Source: Erysipelotrichaceae bacterium
GTDB taxonomy: Bacteria > Bacillota_I > Bacilli_A > Erysipelotrichales > Erysipelotrichaceae
NCBI GenBank assembly: GCA_024681275.1
Contig: JAILBD010000202.1
Location: 1-25,781 of the forward strand
DNA: 25,781 nt
Reading direction: 5' to 3'
Of the stretch, positions 1 to 7,135 are shown piece by piece (position 1 is the first letter of the stretch; every line of letters begins with the position of its first letter). Under the pieces are notes generated by a model. The model saw only the letters and a list, made by a program, of their open reading frames with translations, did no database searches and had not been told where the DNA came from. Made by a program: the position numbers and the translations under genes.

Positions 1-19
1 CAAACAAGATGAACACCAG

Positions 20-50
20 ACAATAAAAAAGTCATCTCCGAAGATGACTT
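20..50 (-). terminator. Intrinsic terminator of tex
   Basis: On the minus strand a perfect 9-bp stem (29-37 with 42-50, four-base loop) is followed by six T and then ATTG. The stem uses the last two bases of the tex stop codon TAA (49-51), so there is almost no 3' untranslated region. Confidence 0.9.
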
Positions 51-2331
51 AGTGCTTGGAACCGAACCTCTCCAGAAGACGCTTCATGGCCTCTTCTTCG
101 GAGATCTCTTCTTCGACCTTTGCCGGTCTTTCCTTATGATACGGACGGTTCGCCGCTTTCTTGCGCGAACGGAACTCTTTCTTGTCGGCATCGCGCTTAG
201 CCAGGACATCCAGCGGAAGCAAGGAAAGCTGAACACGCTGCTTGACCTCATCGACATCATAGACATAGACCTTGACGATATCGGAAACAGAAACGACCTC
301 GCTTGGATGATTGACTCTCTTGGTCGACATGCGCGAGATGTGGACAAGTCCGTCGTCATGCAGACCAATATCGACAAAAGCACCGAAATCGACCACGTTC
401 CTGACAGTACCGGAAAGCTCATCGCCCTTCTTGAGATCCTTGAGTTCCAGGACATTGGATTTCAGGATCGCGCCATCAAACTGATCGCGGTAATCGCGAA
501 GAGGTGCCCTGATGCAGTCCTTGATGTCATTCAAGGTATACTCATCGATGCCGAGTTCTGCGATCTTTTCATCGTTGAACGTGATATTGCTATCGCCGAG
601 CTTGCTGATACCAGAAACTTCCATGATCTTCTTTGCCGCCTCGTAGGATTCCGGGTGGATATTGGTCGCATCGAGTGCTTCATCGCCATCGATGATGCGC
701 AGGAAACCCGCGCACTGTTCAAAGGCTTTCGCACCGAGCTTCTTGACCTTCAAAAGCTGCTTGCGATCCGTAAATTTGCCGTTCTCATTGCGGTAATTGA
801 CGATCTCAGCGGCAATGCCCTTGTTCAGACCGGAGATGTGTTCCAGAAGTTCCTTGGAAGCGGTATTGGCATCTGCGCCGACGCGGTTGACGACCTTCAT
901 GATCGCTTCATCCAGTCTCTCATTGAGAGCTTTTTCCGGAAGGTCATGCTGATACTGACCAACACCGATGGATTTCGGATCGATCTTGATCAGCTCAGCC
1001 AGCGGATCCAGGAGCCTTCTGCCGATCGAAACAGCCGATCTCTCCTCTACAGCCAGATCCGGGAATTCCGCTCTGGCCTCTTCCTGTGCGGACCACACGG
1101 AAGCACCGGCTTCGGAAACGATCGCATAAGCGACATCCAGTTTATTCTCATTGATCAGTTCAGCGACCATCTTCTCTGACTCGCGGGAAGCCGTACCGTT
1201 TCCGATCGCGACGATCTTGACATCGTACTTTCTGATCATATTCAGGAGTTTGGCCTTGCTGGCAGGGATATTGCCATCTTTGCGGAAAGGATAGATCTTG
1301 TCTACGCAAAGCATTTTTCCCGTCTCATCCAGGACAGCCAGCTTGCAGCCGTTGTAGAAACCGGGATCAAAGCCCAAAACGACTCTGCCCTTCAAAGGAG
1401 CCTGTGACAGGAGTTTTTCTAGATTCAGAGAGAATACTTCGATGGAAGTCTCATGCGCTTTCTGGGAAAGATCGCTCCTGATCTCGTTCTCAATGGAAGG
1501 CATCAGCAGACGCTCGATGCCGTCATCGATCGCAGAGATGATCGCCTCTTCCAGATCCGTCTTCTTTCCCTTCAGATACTCCTGATGAGCCAGATCCTTG
1601 ATGTGATCCAGATCATAGGACATGGAAACGGTGATGACCTTTTCTTTCTCAGCCCTGTCGATCGCCATGACTCTGTGATCCGCCATGTTGCTGATCTTCT
1701 CGGAATACTCGTAATACATCTCATAGACCTTTTTCTCATCGATCGCATCTTTCTTCAAAGCCGTATTGATGGAACCGGCTTTGGTGATCAGATCCTTGAA
1801 CTTCCAGCGCAGTTTTGCGTTGTCGGAGACGTTCTCGGCGATGATGTCTTTGGCACCCTGGATGGCCTCTTCAACGCTCTTAACATTCTCATTCAGAAAT
1901 TTTTCAGCCTCTTTTTCAAGATCAGCGTGCTCCGGCAGAGAAAGCATGAAGATGCTTAACGGCTCCAGGCCATTCTTGATGGCAACACCGGCTCTGGTCT
2001 TTTTCTTCTGTTTATAAGGCTTGTAGAGATCTTCGACCTGAGACAGCTTCTCACAATCCATGATCTGCTTTCTCAATTCATCCGTCATCTTTCCCTGCAC
2101 TTCGATCAGGTTGATGACGCTCTCTTTCCTCTCGGCCAGATTGAGCTCATATTTATACTGTTTTTCGATGAACAGGATCTGCTCTTCATCCAAAGCGCCC
2201 GTCGCTTCCTTGCGATAACGGGCAATGAAAGGAACGGTATCGCCGCTCTGCAGCATTTCCAATACCGTATTGACCTGTTTGAGCGAGATCTTCAGCTCAT
2301 CGGCAATCGTTTTTATGATCGTTTCATTCAT
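49..2331 (-). CDS. tex: Tex family S1 RNA-binding protein
   Basis: A 760-residue protein, the normal length for Tex (YqeY/Tex-like RNA-binding transcription accessory protein). The N-terminal helical region carries the family stretch GDTVPFIARYRKEATGALDE (30-49) and DLYKPYKQKKKTRA (101-114). A YqgF/RuvC-like fold follows at about 315-440, with the motif GFDPGFYNGCK (320-330). Helix-hairpin-helix repeats lie at about 482-545 and a C-terminal S1 domain at about 640-710 (GTVRNVVDFGAFVDIG). The tail is rich in Lys, Arg and Glu. Tex proteins bind structured RNA or DNA and are linked to transcription and translation quality; the precise role in this group is not known. The start ATG has GAGGT about 10 bases upstream, and an extended -10 lies at 2356-2364. 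It is transcribed alone, divergently from the DegV gene, and ends in its own terminator. Confidence 0.96.
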   Translation of the reverse strand: MNETIIKTIADELKISLKQVNTVLEMLQSGDTVPFIARYRKEATGALDEEQILFIEKQYKYELNLAERKESVINLIEVQGKMTDELRKQIMDCEKLSQVEDLYKPYKQKKKTRAGVAIKNGLEPLSIFMLSLPEHADLEKEAEKFLNENVKSVEEAIQGAKDIIAENVSDNAKLRWKFKDLITKAGSINTALKKDAIDEKKVYEMYYEYSEKISNMADHRVMAIDRAEKEKVITVSMSYDLDHIKDLAHQEYLKGKKTDLEEAIISAIDDGIERLLMPSIENEIRSDLSQKAHETSIEVFSLNLEKLLSQAPLKGRVVLGFDPGFYNGCKLAVLDETGKMLCVDKIYPFRKDGNIPASKAKLLNMIRKYDVKIVAIGNGTASRESEKMVAELINENKLDVAYAIVSEAGASVWSAQEEARAEFPDLAVEERSAVSIGRRLLDPLAELIKIDPKSIGVGQYQHDLPEKALNERLDEAIMKVVNRVGADANTASKELLEHISGLNKGIAAEIVNYRNENGKFTDRKQLLKVKKLGAKAFEQCAGFLRIIDGDEALDATNIHPESYEAAKKIMEVSGISKLGDSNITFNDEKIAELGIDEYTLNDIKDCIRAPLRDYRDQFDGAILKSNVLELKDLKKGDELSGTVRNVVDFGAFVDIGLHDDGLVHISRMSTKRVNHPSEVVSVSDIVKVYVYDVDEVKQRVQLSLLPLDVLAKRDADKKEFRSRKKAANRPYHKERPAKVEEEISEEEAMKRLLERFGSKH

Positions 2332-2355
2332 AACGCATATACCTCACAATGATAG

Positions 2356-2364
2356 ATTGTAACA
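2356..2364 (-). promoter_or_regulatory. Extended -10 promoter element of tex
   Basis: The minus strand reads TGTTACAAT, a TG-N extended -10 with TACAAT. No good -35 is seen 16-18 bases upstream. The spacing would give a leader of roughly 18 bases that contains the GAGGT ribosome binding site. Confidence 0.6.
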
Positions 2365-2384
2365 TTTTTATTATCCAAATGGAG

Positions 2385-2390
2385 TAAAAT
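2385..2390 (+). promoter_or_regulatory. Possible -10 of the DegV gene
   Basis: TAAAAT lies 20 bases before the DegV start, with a strong Shine-Dalgarno (AGGGAGGT, about 2397-2404) between them. No convincing -35 is visible, and the box is adjacent to the divergent tex promoter. Confidence 0.4.
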
Positions 2391-2410
2391 GTTAGAAGGG
2401 AGGTATCCTT

Positions 2411-3259
2411 ATGGTCATAATCGCGACAGATTCGGCAGCCGATTTCGAGATGAATGAACTCGAAGAAATGAACGTCTACTACCTGCCGATGTCGGTCAGT
2501 TTCGGCGATGACAGCTATCTTGAAAATATCAACATCTCCAAGGAACAGTTTTTTGAAAGACTGAAGACCGACGAACATTTTCCTAAAACATCCCAGCCAG
2601 CTCCGGGATTATTCGAGGAGCTCTTCAACAAAGCCAAAGAAAACGGCGATGAAGTCGTCTATCTTCCTTTGTCAACCGGTCTCTCCGGAGACTATCAGAC
2701 TGCCATGTCAGTCAAAAACATGGTGGACTACGACGGCATCTACGTCATCGACACTCTGACCTGCACAGGCGGACAGCGTCTTCTCGTCGAAAAAGCGGTG
2801 AAAATGCGCGATGAAGGAGCCGACGGAAAGACGATCGCAGCCAAGATGGAAAGTCTGAAAGAAAAGACCGTCATCTACACGGCCATGGATACGCTCGAAT
2901 ATCTCTACAAGAACGGAAGGCTCTCCAATACAGCCTTTTATATCGCTCAGCTCGGCCACATCAAGCCGATCATGCACTGCGCATTCGATTCTGACGGCAA
3001 AGCCGAGATCGTTTCCAAACACATCGGCCTCAACAAGGCCATCAAGTATATCGTCGACCGTTTCGACACCGAGATCCCCGATCCGGAATATCCGGTCTAC
3101 GTCATGTACACATACGACAAGACCAATGCTTACAAGCTGGCAGACAAGCTGAGAGAAAAAGGATACGAAATCACGGAAAGGCAGATCATCCCGGTCGGCG
3201 CCACAGTCGGTGCTCACATCGGAGCCAACGCCTGTGCCGTTGCCTACGTCAAACTCTAA
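2411..3259 (+). CDS. DegV family (FakB-like) fatty-acid-binding protein
   Basis: A 282-residue protein of the usual DegV length. Family signatures are the N-terminal MVIIATDSAADF (1-12), KTSQPAPG (59-66), the ligand-binding loop LSTGLSGDYQTA (87-98), the VIDTLTCTGGQ segment (112-122), and the LEYLYKNGRLS stretch near the middle. DegV/FakB proteins bind a single fatty acid and, with the kinase FakA, present it for phosphorylation and entry into phospholipid synthesis. No fakA lies nearby, so the partner must be elsewhere. The start is supported by AGGGAGGT seven bases upstream. The gene is monocistronic: tex diverges on its left, and on its right a terminator overlaps its stop codon and the end of convergent tyrA. 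Membership of the fold is clear; the fatty-acid role is inferred from the family. Confidence 0.94.
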   Translation: MVIIATDSAADFEMNELEEMNVYYLPMSVSFGDDSYLENINISKEQFFERLKTDEHFPKTSQPAPGLFEELFNKAKENGDEVVYLPLSTGLSGDYQTAMSVKNMVDYDGIYVIDTLTCTGGQRLLVEKAVKMRDEGADGKTIAAKMESLKEKTVIYTAMDTLEYLYKNGRLSNTAFYIAQLGHIKPIMHCAFDSDGKAEIVSKHIGLNKAIKYIVDRFDTEIPDPEYPVYVMYTYDKTNAYKLADKLREKGYEITERQIIPVGATVGAHIGANACAVAYVKL

Positions 3260-3280
3260 AGGCCTCAGGCCTTTTTCTTT
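3258..3280 (+). terminator. Terminator between convergent DegV gene and tyrA
   Basis: AAAGGCC (3258-3264) and GGCCTTT (3268-3274) form a 7-bp stem with a three-base loop, followed by a T-rich run to 3280 on the plus strand. The stem starts inside the DegV stop codon TAA (3257-3259). The TCA loop (3265-3267) is the tyrA stop codon TGA on the other strand. The minus-strand tail is only weakly T-rich, so it mainly serves the plus strand. Confidence 0.85.
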
Positions 3281-4122
3281 TTGTCGAAAGCCCGTCTTGC
3301 GATGGTCGCAGTCACCATCTTCTCTTTCAAAGAAAGGATATCTTCTCTTTCGATCAGATCTTTCATCTGCTCCATCTCATTGACAAGACGGTCGATCTCT
3401 TCGATGAGATTCTCCTTATTGCCGATGAACAGTTCCGGCCAGAGCTCCTCATTGATGTCAGCGATCCTGGTCAGATCGCGGAAAGAATCCCCTGTATAGT
3501 CGACCAGGGAAGGATCATCGCCGATGTTCATCAGGCTGATCGCAATCACATGGCACAGCTGCGAAACGAAACCGATGATCCTGTCATGCGTGTCCGGATC
3601 CAGATATGACACTTTCCTGAACTTCAGTGTTTCCGCAAGATCGGATGCGCATCGCTTTGCCTCATCCGAATTCTTTTCCGTGGCAACGATGATGAAATTC
3701 GCCTGCTCAAACTGGGATGCATCTGCATAGTCGATCCCCCTTGATTCCCTGCCGGCCATCGGATGACAGGCGATATATTCCACATCCTTTCTCAAAGATC
3801 CATCGATCTGTGCGATGATCATCTTTTTGATACCGGTCACATCTGTCAGGATGGAATCGGATTTGAGATGTTCCTGATTTTCAGCAATCCACTTTACAAA
3901 AGCCTGCGGATAGAGTGCTGAAATGACGATATCACGATCTTTCAGGATGGAAGGATCAGGACCGCCCTTGCTGATCCATCCTCTCTGCAAGGCTTTTTCC
4001 ACCGCCTTTTCATCGATATCGACACCGCAAACATCAAAACCCGCACCGGAAAGCCCCTGCGCATAACTGCCTCCCAGCAAACCCAATCCGATGATCCCGA
4101 TTTTCTTATCTTTATCCAGCAT
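3265..4122 (-). CDS. tyrA: Prephenate (or arogenate) dehydrogenase
   Basis: A 285-residue NAD(P)-dependent TyrA. The N-terminal Rossmann motif is IGIIGLGLLGGS (8-19). The substrate-site motif ACHPMAGRES lies at 118-127. The C-terminal helical domain carries HDRIIGFVSQLCH (179-191), matching the HD...SHLPH signature around the catalytic His of the family. The enzyme oxidatively decarboxylates prephenate to 4-hydroxyphenylpyruvate, or arogenate to tyrosine; the sequence alone does not settle which. The C-terminal ACT domain found in Bacillus-type enzymes of about 370 residues is missing, so feedback control by tyrosine may differ. The start has GAAGG eight bases upstream. No other aromatic-pathway gene lies in the window. 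The upstream gene ends in a terminator only about 20 bases before this start, leaving no obvious room for a promoter. Confidence 0.95.
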   Translation of the reverse strand: MLDKDKKIGIIGLGLLGGSYAQGLSGAGFDVCGVDIDEKAVEKALQRGWISKGGPDPSILKDRDIVISALYPQAFVKWIAENQEHLKSDSILTDVTGIKKMIIAQIDGSLRKDVEYIACHPMAGRESRGIDYADASQFEQANFIIVATEKNSDEAKRCASDLAETLKFRKVSYLDPDTHDRIIGFVSQLCHVIAISLMNIGDDPSLVDYTGDSFRDLTRIADINEELWPELFIGNKENLIEEIDRLVNEMEQMKDLIEREDILSLKEKMVTATIARRAFDKKKKA

Positions 4123-4144
4123 GAATCCTACCTTCTTCGCATCT

Positions 4145-4171
4145 AAAAAACAGCTGTCTTTTGCAGCTGTT
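4145..4171 (-). terminator. Terminator of the three-gene membrane-protein operon
   Basis: On the minus strand AACAGCTG and CAGCTGTT form a stem with a seven-base loop and a run of six T. The two A of the stop codon TAA (4170-4172) are the first bases of the stem. It lies between this operon and the co-directional tyrA. Confidence 0.85.
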
Positions 4172-4574
4172 ACAGTTCTTTTTCCAGTTCTTCGATCACA
4201 CTCAGGATCTTCTTCCAGGTGATCTTCTCTTTTTCGATACGCATCTGCTCAAGATACCACGCATTGTCATCCTTGTGGATCATAGCCTGTGTATAGAAGT
4301 GATAGTAACGCCCGAAAGCCTCATATTGAGAGACATCGACCTCGATCTTCTCATCCGAATACTTGTTGCGGATACTGGAAGTGTAGATCTTCTCATAATT
4401 GCCCTCATCGAAATAATCATTGAGCACACTCAAGCCATAGCCTCTTGATCCATACATGACATCCCTTTTGATCTCCGTGAACAGTGCCAGGGCATTCAGG
4501 AAAAGGATGAAGATACTGATAAAGATCATCACCTTGGCAAAGCCGATCCACTTGCTCTTGTTCCTACTCTTCAT
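4170..4574 (-). CDS. Small single-pass membrane protein, third paralogue, no zinc ribbon
   Basis: A 134-residue protein that I do not recognise. It has a basic N-terminus (MKSRNKSKW), one hydrophobic segment at about 10-32, and then a helical, charged domain that by the positive-inside rule should face outside. The segment after the membrane helix (YGLSVLNDYFDEGNYEKIYTS) resembles the equivalent regions of the two upstream proteins (EAYENEDFDTIEKLYYEN and LDGLLESGEYIEMSVFMD). It therefore looks like a paralogue that lacks the N-terminal zinc ribbon. The start overlaps the end of the preceding gene by 11 bases, so translation is probably coupled. It is the last gene of the operon and ends in a terminator that uses its stop codon. 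Function unknown. Confidence 0.8.
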   Translation of the reverse strand: MKSRNKSKWIGFAKVMIFISIFILFLNALALFTEIKRDVMYGSRGYGLSVLNDYFDEGNYEKIYTSSIRNKYSDEKIEVDVSQYEAFGRYYHFYTQAMIHKDDNAWYLEQMRIEKEKITWKKILSVIEELEKEL

Positions 4575-5283
4575 CGTTCAGCCTCCCGCTCACTTTGACC
4601 AGCAGCTGCGAATCGCTCATGTCAGGGATCGAAGCGATATCCTCATCCGTCAGTTTCAGATAAGTCTTGATGTATGCTTCAAATTCCTCGTTCATCCTGC
4701 TGCAGTGATCTTTAAACTGCATGCCAAAATCCCGTTTTATGACCCTGTGATACTCATCAGAGAACTCCTTGATACACTGACAAGCTTTGACCAGCGGATC
4801 AGAATACGGATCCTGAGCATGATAAAACAACGTCACATTCTCGATGACACGGTCATAATAGGTAGCCAGATATGACACAGTGTTGTATTCACCATATTTG
4901 TCATAAGGCAGATAGAACTTATCCATGAAAACGGACATCTCGATATATTCTCCGCTCTCGAGCAATCCGTCAAGTGTCTGCTTGATCTCGGCATCAGACA
5001 TCTTGGAAGCGATGATCTTCTCTGAGATCTCATAACTGGCGCCATGCATGACAAAGACCACAAGATTTGCCAGCAGAAGCACCACCAGGATGACCAGGAC
5101 ATTGTAACCCTGTTTTGACTTCTTGACCTCTTCCTTGACCTCTTTTTCCGCGTTATTGAAATCCTTATTGAGCTGAGCGAGCTTTTTCAGGTGTTCCTGA
5201 GCCTCCGGATTGGGCGTTCCGCAATGAGGACAGACGGCTTCATCCAACGACAGAGGCGCACCGCAGTTCTTACAGTTAACCAT
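4564..5283 (-). CDS. Zinc-ribbon single-pass membrane protein
   Basis: A 239-residue protein. The N-terminal zinc ribbon has Cys4, Cys7, Cys18 and Cys21 (CKNCG...CPHCG). A charged, probably coiled segment follows at about 28-57 and one membrane helix at about 60-79. The remaining roughly 160 residues are an acidic helical domain. The Lys-rich stretch just before the helix predicts an N-in topology, with the ribbon in the cytoplasm and the C-terminal domain outside. It overlaps the upstream zinc-ribbon gene by 8 bases and the downstream gene by 11, a tight three-gene operon. The C-terminal domain resembles that of the 243-residue neighbour (compare FEAYIKTYLKLTDEDIASI with LRESVLTFMNTRGYTEASLEEI). 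No catalytic motif is visible. Function unknown; a complex with its two neighbours is an inference. Confidence 0.85.
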   Translation of the reverse strand: MVNCKNCGAPLSLDEAVCPHCGTPNPEAQEHLKKLAQLNKDFNNAEKEVKEEVKKSKQGYNVLVILVVLLLANLVVFVMHGASYEISEKIIASKMSDAEIKQTLDGLLESGEYIEMSVFMDKFYLPYDKYGEYNTVSYLATYYDRVIENVTLFYHAQDPYSDPLVKACQCIKEFSDEYHRVIKRDFGMQFKDHCSRMNEEFEAYIKTYLKLTDEDIASIPDMSDSQLLVKVSGRLNDEE

Positions 5284-6007
5284 TGTCGGCCTCCTTCACA
5301 TATTCTTTGAGATCCGAAGCTGAAACATATCCATAGCTGTCACAGCATTTCCGATAGATCTCCTCCAGAGAAGCCTCGGTATAGCCTCTGGTATTCATGA
5401 AAGTCAGAACAGACTCGCGCAGAAGCTGATATTCCTCTTCAAACTCCTTGGTCATGCGGTTATATCCGGCATAGTAATCCGGATAGAAAAGGAAATACAG
5501 GACGTTCTGCAAGAGAGATTCATTGAAAAAAGGATATTCCATGATGTTCTTATACTCATCTTTCAGGGAATAGATCGGGAAATAAGTCCATTGACTGACA
5601 GCTGAAGTATTCTCATAGTAGAGCTTCTCGATCGTATCGAAATCTTCGTTTTCATAAGCCTCATTGAGCTTATCCAGATTCTCATCGATCCAAACGATCT
5701 GCTTCAGAGCTTGTTCATCATATTCCTTATCGTTGTAATAGTTCACATTCATCGTTTTGGAGAACAGATAGGCAGCCAGAATGACGACAGCGACTATGAT
5801 GAGGGAACGAATCAGCGACAAAAAGATGCCTTTGGAGATCGAACGATGCGTCTCACCTTTCAACCCCAGCATCTGATCGATCACAGCAGAAACTTTCTGC
5901 CGGAAATTTCTATAGGCCCCTTTCTTGTTCATCGTGCCACAGTATGGACACTTCTCAAGATCATCATTGAATACGGCGCCACAGTTTTTGCAAGTTATCT
6001 TTTTCAT
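5276..6007 (-). CDS. Zinc-ribbon single-pass membrane protein, first gene of operon
   Basis: A 243-residue protein. The zinc ribbon has Cys6, Cys9, Cys20 and Cys23 (CKNCG...CPYCG). An amphipathic basic linker precedes a membrane helix at about 61-83 (LIIVAVVILAAYLF). After that comes a Tyr/Glu-rich helical domain of about 160 residues, predicted to lie outside the membrane. It is paralogous to the next gene in both layout and C-terminal sequence. The start ATG has no Shine-Dalgarno. Instead an extended -10 (TGCTATCAT, 6018-6026) sits just upstream, so the mRNA should have a leader of only about four bases. It follows the phosphatase gene by 24 bases with no terminator, so read-through from that operon is also possible. 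Function unknown. Confidence 0.85.
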   Translation of the reverse strand: MKKITCKNCGAVFNDDLEKCPYCGTMNKKGAYRNFRQKVSAVIDQMLGLKGETHRSISKGIFLSLIRSLIIVAVVILAAYLFSKTMNVNYYNDKEYDEQALKQIVWIDENLDKLNEAYENEDFDTIEKLYYENTSAVSQWTYFPIYSLKDEYKNIMEYPFFNESLLQNVLYFLFYPDYYAGYNRMTKEFEEEYQLLRESVLTFMNTRGYTEASLEEIYRKCCDSYGYVSASDLKEYVKEADNG

Positions 6008-6017
6008 ATACTTTTTT

Positions 6018-6026
6018 ATGATAGCA
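6018..6026 (-). promoter_or_regulatory. Extended -10 upstream of the zinc-ribbon operon
   Basis: The minus strand reads TGCTATCAT. Its last base is 11 bases before the ATG at 6007, which predicts a leader of about four bases. No -35 of note and no Shine-Dalgarno are seen. Confidence 0.5.
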
Positions 6027-6031
6027 CAAAG

Positions 6032-7135
6032 TCATCTGTTTTTCTGATACGCAATGATGGGCACCATCATCTCATCATCCAGGATGCCCGCATGCTGACC
6101 CTGATAGTAGCAGTCGTCTCTTTCGCGATAGATCAATACCATATCCGATTTGGCGATGCCGATATAATCGCCTATAAACTCTTCAAAACGCGGATGCGAC
6201 GGATGATCTCCGAAGAGCTTTGATCTCAGGACCTGCGCCTTGCTCAAAAGGATGTAGTCCCTTTCAAAAGCCTTCTTGAATTCCTTTTCAAATTCCTTTT
6301 CCATCCCTTTGCGGATATAGAAAGCCATCGACCTCTGTTCCAGTGCCGGCCGACGATAGAAATACTTCTCAAACGGAGATCGGCAGAGATTATAGAAACG
6401 TCTGATATCCACCTGGCCATGGTCAGCAGTCACCACCAGCATCGTATCGCTGTTCAGATTTCGGCAGAGCTCTTCGATCTCACAGTTGATGTGTTCCAGA
6501 TAGGTATCACAGATCCTGCTGGAAGGACCGTACTCATGCATATAGGTATCGTACTTGTCCCAATAGGCATAGATGTACCGATAATGATCGCCGTAGGAAT
6601 AATCGAGGAGCCTTGAACACATCTCGTCAAAATCCTCGCAGCCATCCTCCTCAAAAGACGGAAAAAGGATCCTGGCAGCTATCCCGATCTTTTTCAGATC
6701 GTCTTCAGTCCTGCTCACCGGCACACATCTTTCAAAGATGTCCTTCTCATACTGGATCTCGTTGTAATAACCCATCGATCTAAACGGGATGATGATGTCA
6801 TCGGCCTCTTTCAGATACTGCATCCAGCCGAGCCATGCGTTCTCATTGGGTGCCTTGCCATTCCGTATCGACGTCGTGGCCGCGGTCGTTGTCGGCGGAA
6901 AGACCGTCGTCGTCCTGGCAAAGAGGTGTCTGTTCAGGAAAGCATCCTTGTCCAGTTTTTTCCTGATGTGTTCGGCACCCATGCCGTCCACCAACAAAAC
7001 AAAGACCTTTTGCGGTCTTTGTCTGTCTAAAAACTCTGAAAATCTCTGATCGGCTGTGTAAGATGATGACAAACCAAAATATCTTCTGATCGAAGCCACA
7101 TAAGACAATACTGATTCGTCATACTTAACAAACAT
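6032..7135 (-). CDS. Alkaline-phosphatase-superfamily phosphodiesterase/nucleotide pyrophosphatase-like enzyme
   Basis: A 367-residue cytoplasmic protein of the type I phosphodiesterase/nucleotide pyrophosphatase family. Visible metal-site motifs, in order: VFVLLVDGMG with the first Asp (about 50), ARTTTVFPPTTTAATT with the likely nucleophile Thr (about 77-84), an AYWDKYDTYMHEYG segment (about 190-203) with Asp and His ligands, VVTADHG (about 234-240), and a C-terminal GQHAG. No signal peptide is seen, so the enzyme should act inside the cell; its natural substrate cannot be read from the sequence. The start chosen is the ATG that shares one base with the stop of the upstream aminopeptidase (TGATG). 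A TTG one codon earlier (7138) is the alternative; an AAGGA about nine bases upstream of the ATG serves either. It is the last gene of the nucleoside-hydrolase operon, so a role in nucleotide or phosphosugar breakdown is plausible but unproven. Confidence 0.88.
   Translation of the reverse strand: MFVKYDESVLSYVASIRRYFGLSSSYTADQRFSEFLDRQRPQKVFVLLVDGMGAEHIRKKLDKDAFLNRHLFARTTTVFPPTTTAATTSIRNGKAPNENAWLGWMQYLKEADDIIIPFRSMGYYNEIQYEKDIFERCVPVSRTEDDLKKIGIAARILFPSFEEDGCEDFDEMCSRLLDYSYGDHYRYIYAYWDKYDTYMHEYGPSSRICDTYLEHINCEIEELCRNLNSDTMLVVTADHGQVDIRRFYNLCRSPFEKYFYRRPALEQRSMAFYIRKGMEKEFEKEFKKAFERDYILLSKAQVLRSKLFGDHPSHPRFEEFIGDYIGIAKSDMVLIYRERDDCYYQGQHAGILDDEMMVPIIAYQKNR

Noticed and set aside
52..1179. 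A 375-residue open frame on the plus strand opposite tex
   Set aside because: It lies wholly within tex, has no family motif or ribosome site, and its Asp/Ile/Leu-rich make-up is what the complement of tex codons gives.
4123..4169. T-box or tyrosine riboswitch before tyrA
   Set aside because: The gap is under 50 bases and is filled by the upstream terminator, so no T-box structure fits.
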